This document shows, one piece after another, positions 21,995 through 30,402 of a stretch of DNA of 64,000 nucleotides. The notes under the pieces were generated by a model. The model had not been told where the DNA came from. It ran no database searches and was given only the letters and a program-made list of their open reading frames with translations. This stretch comes from Poecilobothrus nobilitatus (Eukaryota > Arthropoda > Insecta > Diptera > Dolichopodidae): the NCBI GenBank assembly GCA_947095535.1, contig OX352772.1, positions 272,689,940 through 272,753,939 of the forward strand, in the 5' to 3' direction. The translations under genes and the position numbers were made by a program. Positions within the stretch are counted from its first letter, which is position 1. Each line of letters starts with the position of its first letter.

Positions 21995-22564
21995 TTAATC
22001 TAACATTTTTTCTTTTAAAATATACATACATACATTATAACAATTTTTAACAGCACATCTGAAATTGTTGTTTAATAAGTGTATAGGACAATTTGATTTA
22101 AAGTTATCAATCTTTTGTAATGACGGCAAGTTTCTGCTTAAATCTTCTATTTTATCACTGTCAATGTACTTTTGAAGGAATAGTTGTTTTTGTTCTCCTT
22201 TAACATAAATTTTTTCAGCTGACTCTAAATAGTGTTTTAATATGCATTTTACATCTAAATATTCAACTAGACCGTTATTCCATTTAAGTCCATTTATTTT
22301 ATTTTCGCAATACTGGTTATTATATTTCATATCCGGACTAAGTTCCTCTGAGGGGTACGGTGCTTTGAAGTGATAGACAGTTGGAATTAAACTTCCTTTT
22401 TCAAGTATGGCTAATTCTTTTAGGAAATATTGCTTTTCATTTCCTTGTAAAAATTGTAGGTCAACTATGAGAACTCGTTTAACCATGTCGACGGTTTGTG
22501 TAAGAATACTCATTAGAATAAATAAATTTACATTTATATTCACTTCGGCAAAAGAGCTTTTCAT
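21995..22564 (-). CDS. Polinton protein, possible nuclease-fold, unnamed
   Basis: The frame is intact, 189 residues. It has VKRVLIVDLQFLQ (about residues 28-40), a central part with NGLKWNNGLVEY, then EKIYVKGEQKQLFLQKYI (about 116-133) and a C-terminal Cys/His cluster with CPIH and CAVKNC. The first motif, with an Asp after a hydrophobic strand, suggests an RNase H-like fold, but I cannot name a function. The gene is divergent from the ATPase: its ATG (22562-22564) and the ATPase ATG (22606) lie about 40 bp apart. A shorter relative is at 26889-27221. Confidence 0.6.
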   Translation of the reverse strand: MKSSFAEVNINVNLFILMSILTQTVDMVKRVLIVDLQFLQGNEKQYFLKELAILEKGSLIPTVYHFKAPYPSEELSPDMKYNNQYCENKINGLKWNNGLVEYLDVKCILKHYLESAEKIYVKGEQKQLFLQKYIDSDKIEDLSRNLPSLQKIDNFKSNCPIHLLNNNFRCAVKNCYNVCMYILKEKMLD

Positions 22565-22571
22565 ATAAATA
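22564..22571 (+). promoter_or_regulatory. TATA-like box before the ATPase gene
   Basis: TATAAATA lies 35 bases before the ATPase ATG, in the short space between two divergent genes. This is a motif call only. Confidence 0.35.
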
Positions 22572-22605
22572 TAGGTTAACAGTGCTATTTTTAACTAATA
22601 CAACT

Positions 22606-23286
22606 ATGCTATTTCATCCATTTACAATGATGGTAGCGGGGCCATCATGCTGTGGAAAAACTACTTTTATTCATAATTTAATAAAGTATAAAAAAGAAAA
22701 TATACAACCACATATTAATAGAATTATTTGGTGTAATCAATAAATTTGAGAAAATGCCGTTCCAAAATATTTAGAAGATGTGGAATATAGTAACACTATT
22801 CCGGATTTTAACGACAATCAAGAATCTTTGTTAATTATTATAGATGATATGATGTTAAATTCCCATGATAAGTATGTATATGATTTATTTACTAGAGGAT
22901 CACACCATAGAAATTTATCTGTAATATTTGTAACACAAAATGTTTTTCAGCAGGGTAAATTTTCAAGAGATATTTCGCTTAACTGTAAATATCTAGTACT
23001 TTTCAAAAATCTAAGAGATAAATCGCAGATATTACCTCTAGCTCGCCAAATATATCCCAATCAAATCAAAGCATTTGAAAAAGTATATAATGAAGTGACG
23101 TCAGAACCATACGGGTATATAATAATAGATCTTAGTCAAGACGTTAATGATATATTTCGATTAAGAAGTGATATATTTGGAAAAGGTTTGTGTTTTTGTA
23201 CAAGAGATCAATTAGAACAATTTGGCAAAGAATATGAAACGTTTGAAGGTCAACCGTCATATATTGCACCTATTAAAAAGCTCTAA
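22606..23286 (+). pseudogene. ATP: Polinton packaging ATPase (FtsK/HerA type), two stops
   Basis: The 227-codon frame starts at the ATG at 22606 and is interrupted by TAA (22741-22743) and TGA (22747-22749). The Walker A motif GPSCCGKTT (residues 12-20) and Walker B LLIIIDDMM are both intact. The segment IFVTQNVFQQGKFSRDISLN, with the sensor-like Gln, follows. In polintoviruses this ATPase pumps DNA into the capsid. The part after the stops is a clean ORF from 22780. Apart from the two stops the protein looks full length. Confidence 0.85.
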
Positions 23287-23501
23287 ACCGAAATTTCAGA
23301 AAGTAATTATAAAACATTGTGACCCTGAAGTAATCAAAACATTTTGCGAAATTGCTTTAAATATTTCCCTCCTTGAGATTCCTCATTTGCCGCCAAAAAT
23401 CTATAAATAGTAAAAGAAAAATCATTATTCAACGTGGTGGATTTTTACCTACACTTCTTGGTGCAGTACTATCAGGGATAATCGGAAATTTTATAAAATG
23501 A
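23250..23501 (+). pseudogene. Small Polinton protein with a QRGGFLPTLL tail, broken
   Basis: From about 23255 a frame overlapping the ATPase end encodes LHLLKSSKPKFQKVIIKHCD and continues to a stop at 23408. The C-terminal piece IIIQRGGFLPTLLGAVLSGI lies in another frame at 23420-23498 and ends in TGA (23499-23501). A stretch in the middle appears deleted. Small proteins of this shape, a helical basic part plus a hydrophobic Gly-rich tail, recur next to capsid genes of arthropod Polintons; their role is unknown to me. Its stop overlaps the next start (ATGA). Confidence 0.6.
23402..23410 (+). promoter_or_regulatory. TATAAATAG motif before the gene at 23498
   Basis: The 9-mer recurs at 24063-24071 and 26847-26855, each time upstream of a + strand virion gene. 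It is proposed as a shared late promoter element; this rests on recurrence only. Confidence 0.35.
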
Positions 23502-24192
23502 ATAACACAACATTTAACAAAATGATTATACTAAAACCCGAGATGATTTATGAGAAAATGAAACAAAATGCAGACTTTGAATTAAATGAGTTGGATAAAA
23601 ATATGAAAAAAATATTGTTAAATAAATATCTAACAGACACTCAAAAATGGTATTTATACAGACAAAATCTATTTAAAATAAGAAACAAAAATAGAGTACT
23701 TCCTAGAAATAAAGAGGAGAAAGTAAAAATTACGAAAACAAAAGGTACTCAAACTCGTGCAAAACCAATGTATATAGATGCGGAAGCTTAATCGCATTTT
23801 CCTCAATATAAGAATGCAGGAATACAAGTTATTCCTGAAGAAGAAGAAGTATATGACAAAGAAGCTGATGACGAAGTATTTGATGATGAAATTGAGGAAA
23901 ATGTTTTAACAAAAGCATTGTCAGCTGCTTCAGTTGGAGAACGTCTTAGAAAAAGAAAATCAATTAGAAATCAAAATGTACAAATTTTTGAAACTGATAC
24001 AGGAGACATTATAACTGTTCCTTTAGATAGCCCAAGCCCACCATCAAAAAAAAAAAAAAAACTATAAATAGCAAAGAGTTGAATAAATCGTCAAGACGTG
24101 GTTTAAGGTCAGCAGTGGGTAATACTCAAACAGAACTTAATTTCCCAATTCGTAAGAATAAATCCGCAAGCTCATGGACAACATACAAGTAA
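23498..24192 (+). pseudogene. Polinton accessory protein, unnamed, stop plus frameshift
   Basis: The N-terminal 97 residues (23498-23791) include KYLTDTQKWYLYRQNLFKIR and a basic stretch. A single TAA (23789-23791) interrupts the frame. It then continues with a Glu/Asp-rich part and the basic RLRKRKS to a 14-15-base A-run (about 24046-24061). There the frame slips; the C-terminal part from about 24062 (SSRRGLRSAVGNTQTELNFP) ends SSWTTYK at 24192. The last 19 bases overlap the next gene. This protein type is common in arthropod Polintons; its function is not known to me. Confidence 0.6.
24063..24071 (+). promoter_or_regulatory. TATAAATAG motif before the minor capsid gene
   Basis: TATAAATAG lies about 100 bases before the ATG at 24174, identical to the motifs at 23402 and 26847. 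Confidence 0.35.
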
Positions 24193-25085
24193 ATGATGAA
24201 TTTTATGTCACTTTACTCAGTGATTCATCTATGAACTATTATCCAGAAAATTCATTATCATCTTTTACAAATAAAATGAATAAATACATGTGTGATTCAA
24301 GGTGGAAAGTCGGTATTTCAGAAATGTATGTTCATGATTTCGTTCCAAATGTGTATGGTGAAGAATGGGAAAAAAGTACTCAAATATTTATTAAAGGTAT
24401 GCAGAAAGATATGATAGGAGTTGGGAATATATGATGTATAGAAAAACAAATGATATGCGACTGGAAAGTTTTTCTATTACCAACACTAATTCAAAATATA
24501 CGCCCACTTAATAGGTTTACAAGAAAAGAAGTTGAACGACAGTTGATTTGGGGAATTTTTAATTTTATAAACGATGAAGTTCATTATACACAACCAATAA
24601 AAGCTGAGGAGATGCCTAAAAATTTAAGTTACACCACAATATGTGTTACTAAGCCTAAAATAGATATAAAAATAAGAGCAAATTACGCTTATACCCTCGA
24701 AGGACTTTTGACAACATGTTTCAATCAAGTATCTTTTAAAGTTACAGATTTTAAAAAATATAAATCACGTGTAATAGAAGCTTTCAAAACTTTTATAGAT
24801 AGTGTACAATTGATTCCCATTAGTAAACCAGATATGTTTTTTATATACACAGATATAATTGAACCGCAAAAACTAGGTGATAAAGATATAAGGTGTTTAA
24901 GATCTGTTAACATACAAAATTCTTTCACTGATACTGTAAAAGAATTCAGTAATATTCAATATTGCAATGTGGATAAATCATTTAATAACATTTCATTACT
25001 TTTATGTGATAAATATGGATACAAAATAAACTTTTCCAATAGTTCAATTCCAACAAAAATTGTATTACATTTTAAAAAAGTATAA
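24174..25085 (+). pseudogene. Polinton minor capsid (penton-like) protein, one stop
   Basis: Two frames, 24174-24434 and 24450-25085, are in phase and separated only by TGA at 24432-24434, so this is one protein of about 303 codons. The N-terminus NDEFYVTLLSDSSMNYYPEN and the WKVGISEMYVHDF segment are the hallmark of the Polinton minor capsid protein, which forms the pentameric vertices with a single jelly roll. The C-terminus ends KIVLHFKKV. Apart from the one stop it looks complete. The start is favoured because it overlaps the previous gene and precedes the conserved block. Confidence 0.8.
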
Positions 25086-25088
25086 ATA
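25081..25088 (+). promoter_or_regulatory. TATA-like box before the gene at 25132
   Basis: TATAAATA lies about 50 bases before the ATG, in the short spacer after the minor capsid gene. Confidence 0.35.
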
Positions 25089-25131
25089 AAAGCGATTTTA
25101 CAAAACTATATATTATTTTATTTTATTCATT

Positions 25132-25572
25132 ATGGAGAGAGCGTACTACAAATATTATTTAGTTCAATCAGGAAAAGGTCTTGAAGATATTGGTCCTTTG
25201 TTACACTCAATTGTACCTTACCAAAGGGGACGAGGGTTAGGGAGCTTTTTCGGTGGTCTTTTTAGATATTTAAAACCAATATTTACGTCTGGAGCTAATA
25301 TATTAAAAAAAGAGGTTATTAAGTCTGGTATTAATGCATTATCTGATATTGCCACAGGTGCAAATGTAAAAGAAGTGGTTCAAGATCGAAGTAAAGAGAT
25401 AATGAAAAATGTAAGACGAGGTGCAGTTCGGAAACTCAATGAAATGTATGGACAAGGCAAAAGAAAACGAAGAAAACCTATAAAAAGACCTCTCATTAAT
25501 AATTTAAATTATTTTACGTCGAAGCAACGCAAAGTTAATAACAAAAACAAACAAAAAGATATTTTTGAATAA
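25132..25572 (+). CDS. Small basic, glycine-rich virion-type protein of the Polinton
   Basis: The 146-residue frame is intact. A Gly-rich hydrophobic segment RGRGLGSFFGGLFRYLKP (about residues 32-49) is followed by an amphipathic helical region (about 55-100). A strongly basic GQGKRKRRKPIKRP (about 107-120) comes next. The composition resembles the small core or membrane-active proteins of adenovirus-like capsids, and it sits between the two capsid genes, so a virion role is likely. I infer this from position and composition, not from a domain match. Confidence 0.65.
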   Translation: MERAYYKYYLVQSGKGLEDIGPLLHSIVPYQRGRGLGSFFGGLFRYLKPIFTSGANILKKEVIKSGINALSDIATGANVKEVVQDRSKEIMKNVRRGAVRKLNEMYGQGKRKRRKPIKRPLINNLNYFTSKQRKVNNKNKQKDIFE

Positions 25573-25574
25573 TT

Positions 25575-26815
25575 ATGATTGAATGTATGAAATCAGAGCT
25601 TGATATTTTTAAAACACAGCCTATTCAGTCAAGTATTTTACGATCTGAAGAAGTTTCCTATAACCCTATTGCTTCTTTAGATAATCCATTTGTCATAGAA
25701 TTTGTTTCACTAGGGCACGGTGATACATATAGAGACTTGTCTTCGACATATCTAAAATTAAAAGTACAAATTTTAAAAAAAGATGGAACTCAATGGAATA
25801 AAGATAAAAAAACTGATGGAACACCTATACAACAACCAAATATGTTACATTCATTAATAAAACAATGCAATGTTCAACTAAATGGAAAGAATATATCTCC
25901 ATCAGATGGCAATTATCATTACAGAGCTTATATTGAATCATTGTTAAATTATGGTACGGATGCCGCTACAACTCTAGATGGATGCTAGATAAGCCAAATA
26001 TAGCAAAAACAGATAATAGAGGTTCAAAAGAACGTCAAAAATTATACCAAAATAGCAATGTAGTGGAAATTATGGGGAAACTACATTTAGATATGTTTAA
26101 CCAACCTACACTTCTCATAAACAATGTCGATGTTGTCCTAACATTAGAAAAACCAGATTTTTACCTCTTTGCAGATGATACTGATGAATCTCACCTGAAA
26201 ATTTTAGAAGCCACTTTATTTATGAGACATGTAACAATTAATCCTAGTGTGCTATTAGCACATAATGCTGTATTGGAAAAAACTAATGCCAAATACAATT
26301 ACAAACGGGTAGAGGTAAAACCTTTTACCATTCCACAGTTCATCAATAGTTCATCAATATCACTTGATAATGTTTTTATTGGACAGTTGACAAACACAAT
26401 CATTTTTTGCATGACAGAAAATACAGGTTACTCTGGAAAAATGTCAAAAAACCCATACAATTTTAAACATTTTGATATTTCACAATTTGTGTTAAACGTA
26501 AATGGTGTTCAAATACCTAATTCAGCAATTGAAACCAGTTTTTCAGATGAAAATAATTGCTGTACAAGAGCATACAGTACACTTTTTTCAGGAACTGGAA
26601 TTTACCATAATGATAAAGGTCATCAGATAACAAAAACCATGTTTAGTAATGGGTTTTTCATTCTAGCTTTTGATTTAACTCCAGATGCATCAGGAAATGA
26701 AGTGTGTCAAGGTCTACTAAATCAAGGTACCGTTAGAATTGAGGCAAGGCTATCAAAACCACTTACATCTACACTGACTGCTATTGTTTATGGAGAATTT
26801 GATGCAAGTTTATAA
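25575..26815 (+). pseudogene. Polinton major capsid protein (double jelly roll), one frameshift
   Basis: Two ORFs, 25575-25988 and 25982-26815, cover one protein of about 413 residues. The frame changes at GATGGATGC near 25976-25986, where a few bases of a TGGA-type repeat seem to be lost. Typical blocks include DNPFVIEFVSLGHGDTYRDL, the NVQLNGK turn, a YRAYIESLLNYG segment, NRGSKERQKLY and, near the end, a GTVRIEARLSKPLT strand. In polintoviruses this protein builds the capsid faces. Except for the frameshift the order and length fit the family. Confidence 0.85.
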
Positions 26816-26846
26816 ATTGATGAAAACCGAAATATATTCTCAAACC

Positions 26847-26855
26847 TATAAATAG
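26847..26855 (+). promoter_or_regulatory. TATAAATAG motif before the gene at 26889
   Basis: TATAAATAG lies 42 bases before the ATG; it is the third identical 9-mer in this gene cluster. Confidence 0.4.
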
Positions 26856-26888
26856 CATACATAAAAGTAAATTTGAATATTTGACAAA

Positions 26889-27221
26889 ATGTCACTGTCT
26901 TGTGCACTTCTGGATGTAACATTTTGTAGTGATGATAATAATACCTTCTTTGCGAAAGATATTTGTATAGTTGGTTTTAAAGAACCTTGTAGAAAGTTTG
27001 TAAAAGAGCTCAAGTATAAATTTCCAACTAGGGATTTTATAAATGATAATTTTGATAATTACTCTTTTGGAACTGTGTACAACGATAAAATAAATAAAGA
27101 GCTCTGTCAAATACTAGAAAAATTTGATGTTATTATAACAAATAAAAAAATCAAAAAAGAGTTTCTATCAAATTATATTAAAGAAACAACTAAAGTATAT
27201 GACTTGAGTCAATTTGATTGA
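26889..27221 (+). CDS. Short relative of the 21995-22564 protein
   Basis: The 110-residue frame is intact. LSCALLDVTFCSDDNNTFFA (residues 3-22) resembles VKRVLIVDLQFLQGNEKQYF of the - strand gene at 21995-22564. Near the end, DVIITNKKIKKEFLSNYI resembles EKIYVKGEQKQLFLQKYI there. The C-terminal Cys/His cluster of the longer protein is absent. The two may be ancient paralogues with an RNase H-like fold; this is inference from pattern. The stop overlaps the protease start (TGATG). Confidence 0.55.
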   Translation: MSLSCALLDVTFCSDDNNTFFAKDICIVGFKEPCRKFVKELKYKFPTRDFINDNFDNYSFGTVYNDKINKELCQILEKFDVIITNKKIKKEFLSNYIKETTKVYDLSQFD

Positions 27222-27710
27222 TGAATACCCTAGAGATAAGTGACGTATGATGTACCAAACACACACGTAAATTTTTTAAAGGAGTTTTTGCTCTGGATCA
27301 ACTCCCCAGAATAATTGAAAAACAAACTTTTTTAATTGTAAACACTGATAAATCAAAAGATCAGGGAACACATTGGTTAGCTATTTTTAAGCCAAAGAAT
27401 GGCTGTGTTGAATATTTTGATTCGTTTGGTAGAAAATCAGATAAATTAGAAATTTTAAGTTACTTAAAAAATCAATGTATAATTTTTAATAAGAAACAGT
27501 TACAAAGTAAACTATTCAGATGTTTGTGGGCAATATTGTTGTGTTTATACGTGGTATAGATGTTGCGGTTATAGTATGAACGCTTTTTTAAAACAATTTA
27601 ATAAAGAAAATCATATAGAAATTGACAAAAATATAATAAATACTTTTCACCATATATTTGAAAATTATAATATTTCTCAATCATGTCTCCATAAGAGATA
27701 TAACATTTAA
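27221..27710 (+). pseudogene. PRO: Polinton cysteine protease (adenain/Ulp1-like), broken
   Basis: The frame starts at ATG 27221, has a TGA at 27248-27250, then gives VFALDQLP and the catalytic His in GTHWLAIF (codon 27371). The EYFDSFG motif with the acidic residue follows. A frameshift comes before 27519, after which DVCGQYC holds the nucleophile Cys (27525-27527). The C-terminal part ends at the TAA at 27708. This protease matures adenovirus-like capsids. All three catalytic residues are still visible, but two lesions separate them. Confidence 0.8.
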
Positions 27711-27736
27711 TAGTAAACTTTAGTGTAATTAAAATA

Positions 27737-28258
27737 ATGGAAGAGCAAGGTCCTAGCATTAATTTGTTGCTGAGTTATATATATTTTCTCAACAGAAGTC
27801 ACACATTAAAAATAGTTGTCGGATTTGACACAGATTTTTTTGAAGTTGGAAGTGTTTTTCATTGGATTGGAATGAAACCAATTATTTTAAAATATCATGA
27901 ATGGTGTAAATTTTATGACCTATTTCATAAAAAATTTTCCAAGCAGTCAATTAAAAATTCAAAATTATGTTTACAAAGTGGATTAAAATCTATAGTAGGC
28001 CAGAAACTTAGCATTAACAAAGAGGAAGCTGACGAGTTTTACAGTTTGATTGATTTCCTACATGCAGTAATTGCATATAATAAAACTGCAGAGCCAAATG
28101 TAAAGGAATATGTTAAAAAATACATAAAGACCTGTGAAGAAAAGAATGTTGCAAAGTTGAAAGAAGAGATTTATATTCCGGTTCAAAAATTTAATATACG
28201 ATGTAATTTTTCTCAACTCTTTTATGAAATACCTGTATTTTTACAAAAAAGATATTAA
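27737..28258 (+). CDS. Polinton-associated protein of unknown function
   Basis: The 173-residue frame is intact. I do not recognise it. It is probably helical, with a central DEFYSLIDFLHAVIAYNK and a Lys/Glu-rich helix near residue 140. The end is FSQLFYEIPVFLQKRY. It follows the protease on the same strand after a short AT-rich gap. The last 110 bases or so are repeated in diverged form at 28370-28495. It may be an accessory virion protein. Confidence 0.5.
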   Translation: MEEQGPSINLLLSYIYFLNRSHTLKIVVGFDTDFFEVGSVFHWIGMKPIILKYHEWCKFYDLFHKKFSKQSIKNSKLCLQSGLKSIVGQKLSINKEEADEFYSLIDFLHAVIAYNKTAEPNVKEYVKKYIKTCEEKNVAKLKEEIYIPVQKFNIRCNFSQLFYEIPVFLQKRY

Positions 28259-28664
28259 ATAAAACAATTTTGTAACTATATAATTTGTTATTTATTTCAT
28301 TATTTATAAATTAGGTATAATTTGTTTAAAAATCATGCCAAGATCTAAAATAGTAAAAGAAATTCATATAGATCTGTAAAGAAAAGAATGTTACAAGGTT
28401 AAAAGTAGAGATTTTTATTCCAGTTCAAAAATTTAATGTATGATGTAATTTTTCTCGGCTCTTTTATGAAATACCTGTGTTTTTACGAAAAAAATTAAAT
28501 AAATCCATTTTATAACTACATATACATATTAACATTAAGTACATTTAAACATGAATCTGAAAAATAAAGCAACTAAATAAAAGAAATTTATACCTTTTTT
28601 GAAATTTATATTTATTTATGAATAATAAAAACTTATATAACTATAAACCAATTTACATCTTTTA
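28259..28664. pseudogene. Spacer with a diverged duplicate of the preceding gene's 3' end
   Basis: Bases 28376-28495 resemble 28132-28258 (GAAAAGAATGTT, TTCCAGTTCAAAAATTTAAT, TCTTTTATGAAATACCTGT) with many changes and stops. It looks like an old partial tandem duplication of the gene at 27737. The rest is AT-rich, without a gene. Confidence 0.55.
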
Positions 28665-28860
28665 TTGGTAATTTGCATATATTTTACCAAACGACTCAGA
28701 TATATCTATAATATTTAAATTTAAATTTTTATCTTTATATACAAAATGTTCTTTTTCCCTTATTTCTTTTACAAAATCAGAATTCTCAAAAATATCAGAA
28801 TATTTTTGAGGTACAAATATAATTAATTTCCACTTTATTTATACTAAATTTTTCTTCTAA
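28665..28860 (-). pseudogene. Short - strand coding remnant, unrecognised
   Basis: On the - strand one frame reads KWKLIIFVPQKYSDIFENSD and continues through REKEHFVYKDKNLNLNIIDI to YANYQ and a stop. Just upstream, EEKFSINK lies in another frame. The run of about 60 codons without a stop in AT-rich DNA suggests real coding history. I do not recognise the family. It lies between the + strand virion genes and the - strand integrase. Confidence 0.35.
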
Positions 28861-29236
28861 AAAATTGTATTATCAATGTTTAGAAATCAAAATCCTTAAG
28901 AAAAGTAATTAAAAACAAAAAGTAGTAAAGTAAGTTGTTTATTAATGTAATAAATTCTAATTGATAATAATAAAACTACATTTTTCGCGACATTGTTGCA
29001 TTTAACAGTGTTCTAAATTTAAGAAAAATCTTCTACATAAATTCCAATTATACTTTTTTATGAAAGAATATTATTTTTTATTTACCTATTCCTAAATTAT
29101 TTATTTTTATTAGTAAATATTTTTCTATTTTTATTTTTTCTATTAGCATTTTTACAACATTTTTACAACATTGTTGCATTTAACAGTGCTCTAAAGTTAA
29201 GAAAAAATTTTTTACATAAATTCTTATTACACTTTT
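28861..29236. repeat. Integrase 3' spacer with a 90-bp direct repeat
   Basis: CATTGTTGCATTTAACAGTG and the following sequence, through ACTTTTTTATGAAAGAATAT, occur at about 28992-29070 and again at 29169-29250. The copies are about 176 bp apart and have a few differences. The second copy includes the end of the integrase chromodomain frame, so the 3' end of that gene was partly duplicated. Confidence 0.65.
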
Positions 29237-30159
29237 TTATGAAAGAATATCATATTTACTTATCCATTGATTATGACTATTATCAAAGCCTAAATATTTC
29301 ACATATACTTTATTGCCTTTTCGTTTTAAAATTTTTTCAATTAAATAAGCATTGTGGACTGTTTTCTTTGACACTAGTCAGTTCCTGTTCATAGAAGCCA
29401 CCACGAACTAATTTATTTTTATAATCTTTTAAACTATATGTAATCGGGTCTGTCTTGTTTTTGAAAGCTATTTTAAAAACTTCAGTTGAATAGTTAGGAT
29501 CATATCCTTTTTGAAAAGTACCTTTAGACCTTGCAATTCTAACAAAATCACCAACATTAAATTTTCCATTATTAAATATTTTAGGGTAATTATAAATTGA
29601 ACGAAGAATTTGTTTTTCATTTTGTGATGTAACTTGGTTTGGTTTTAACTTAATTGTACTATGTTTTGTGTTATTATATTTTTCAATTAGTTTTGGTAAA
29701 AATTCTATCCATTTAAAATTTCCTTGTAAACTAAACTGTTTCCACATAATTGATTTTAATGTTCTGTTAAACCTTTCACAAACACTAGCCTTCATTTCTG
29801 AATAAGTATGATAGTGATTTATTTTATAGTTTTTCATTAAATTTTGAAATTTTTTGTTGAAAAATTCTTTTCCAATGAATATTTTTTCGAGACTTCCCCT
29901 CCCTTTTAAAAATCTTTTCCATACTTTTAACTACGTCATCTACTGCCTTTGATTTAACTTTTTCGGCATATGCATATTTTGAAAATATATCGATAACAGT
30001 TAAGAGAAACTTGTATCCATTATTTACTTTTTGATAGGCCGACATATCTACAAGATCAATTTACCATGTATCATTTAACCCTCTTTGAGATATTTTCCGT
30101 CTCCGAAATCTACGTCTAACTGGACGATGAATTTCAGATACTATTTGTGCTTTTGACAT
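29237..30159 (-). pseudogene. INT: Polinton integrase with chromodomain, broken
   Basis: The start is the ATG at 30159 (MSKAQIVSEIHRPVRRRFRR). A TAA at 30063-30061 stands just before IDLVDM, which holds the first catalytic Asp. The region of the second Asp is damaged by a small deletion and frameshift near 29860-29885. The third residue is intact in KASVCERFNRT. The core frame 29837-29337 ends at a shift. In the next frame a chromodomain is clear (AYLIEKILKRKGNKVYVKYL, then NSHNQWI), ending at the TAA at 29237-29239. A retroviral-type integrase with a chromodomain is characteristic of Polintons. Confidence 0.85.
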
Positions 30160-30205
30160 TATTATTGAAGAGTTGAACTGCAAATGTGAATTTGAATAAA
30201 ATCAG

Positions 30206-30242
<37 letters not shown>

Positions 30243-30402
30243 TGTTCTATACTATTGTATATATATACTGATATATATATGTAAATAATGTTTTGGCTAT
30301 ATTCTGAAAATTAAAAACGGTAAAATTAAAAGATTTTTTTTAATGCTGTAATTTAATAGTTTAATACAAAATTTTTACAATATACATATTAACAATAATT
30401 TT
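30160..30402. repeat. Spacer with an AT dinucleotide microsatellite
   Basis: A perfect (AT)n run of about 34 bases lies at 30207-30240, with further TATATA tracts to 30280. It separates the integrase start from the end of the polymerase gene, both on the - strand. Confidence 0.8.
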
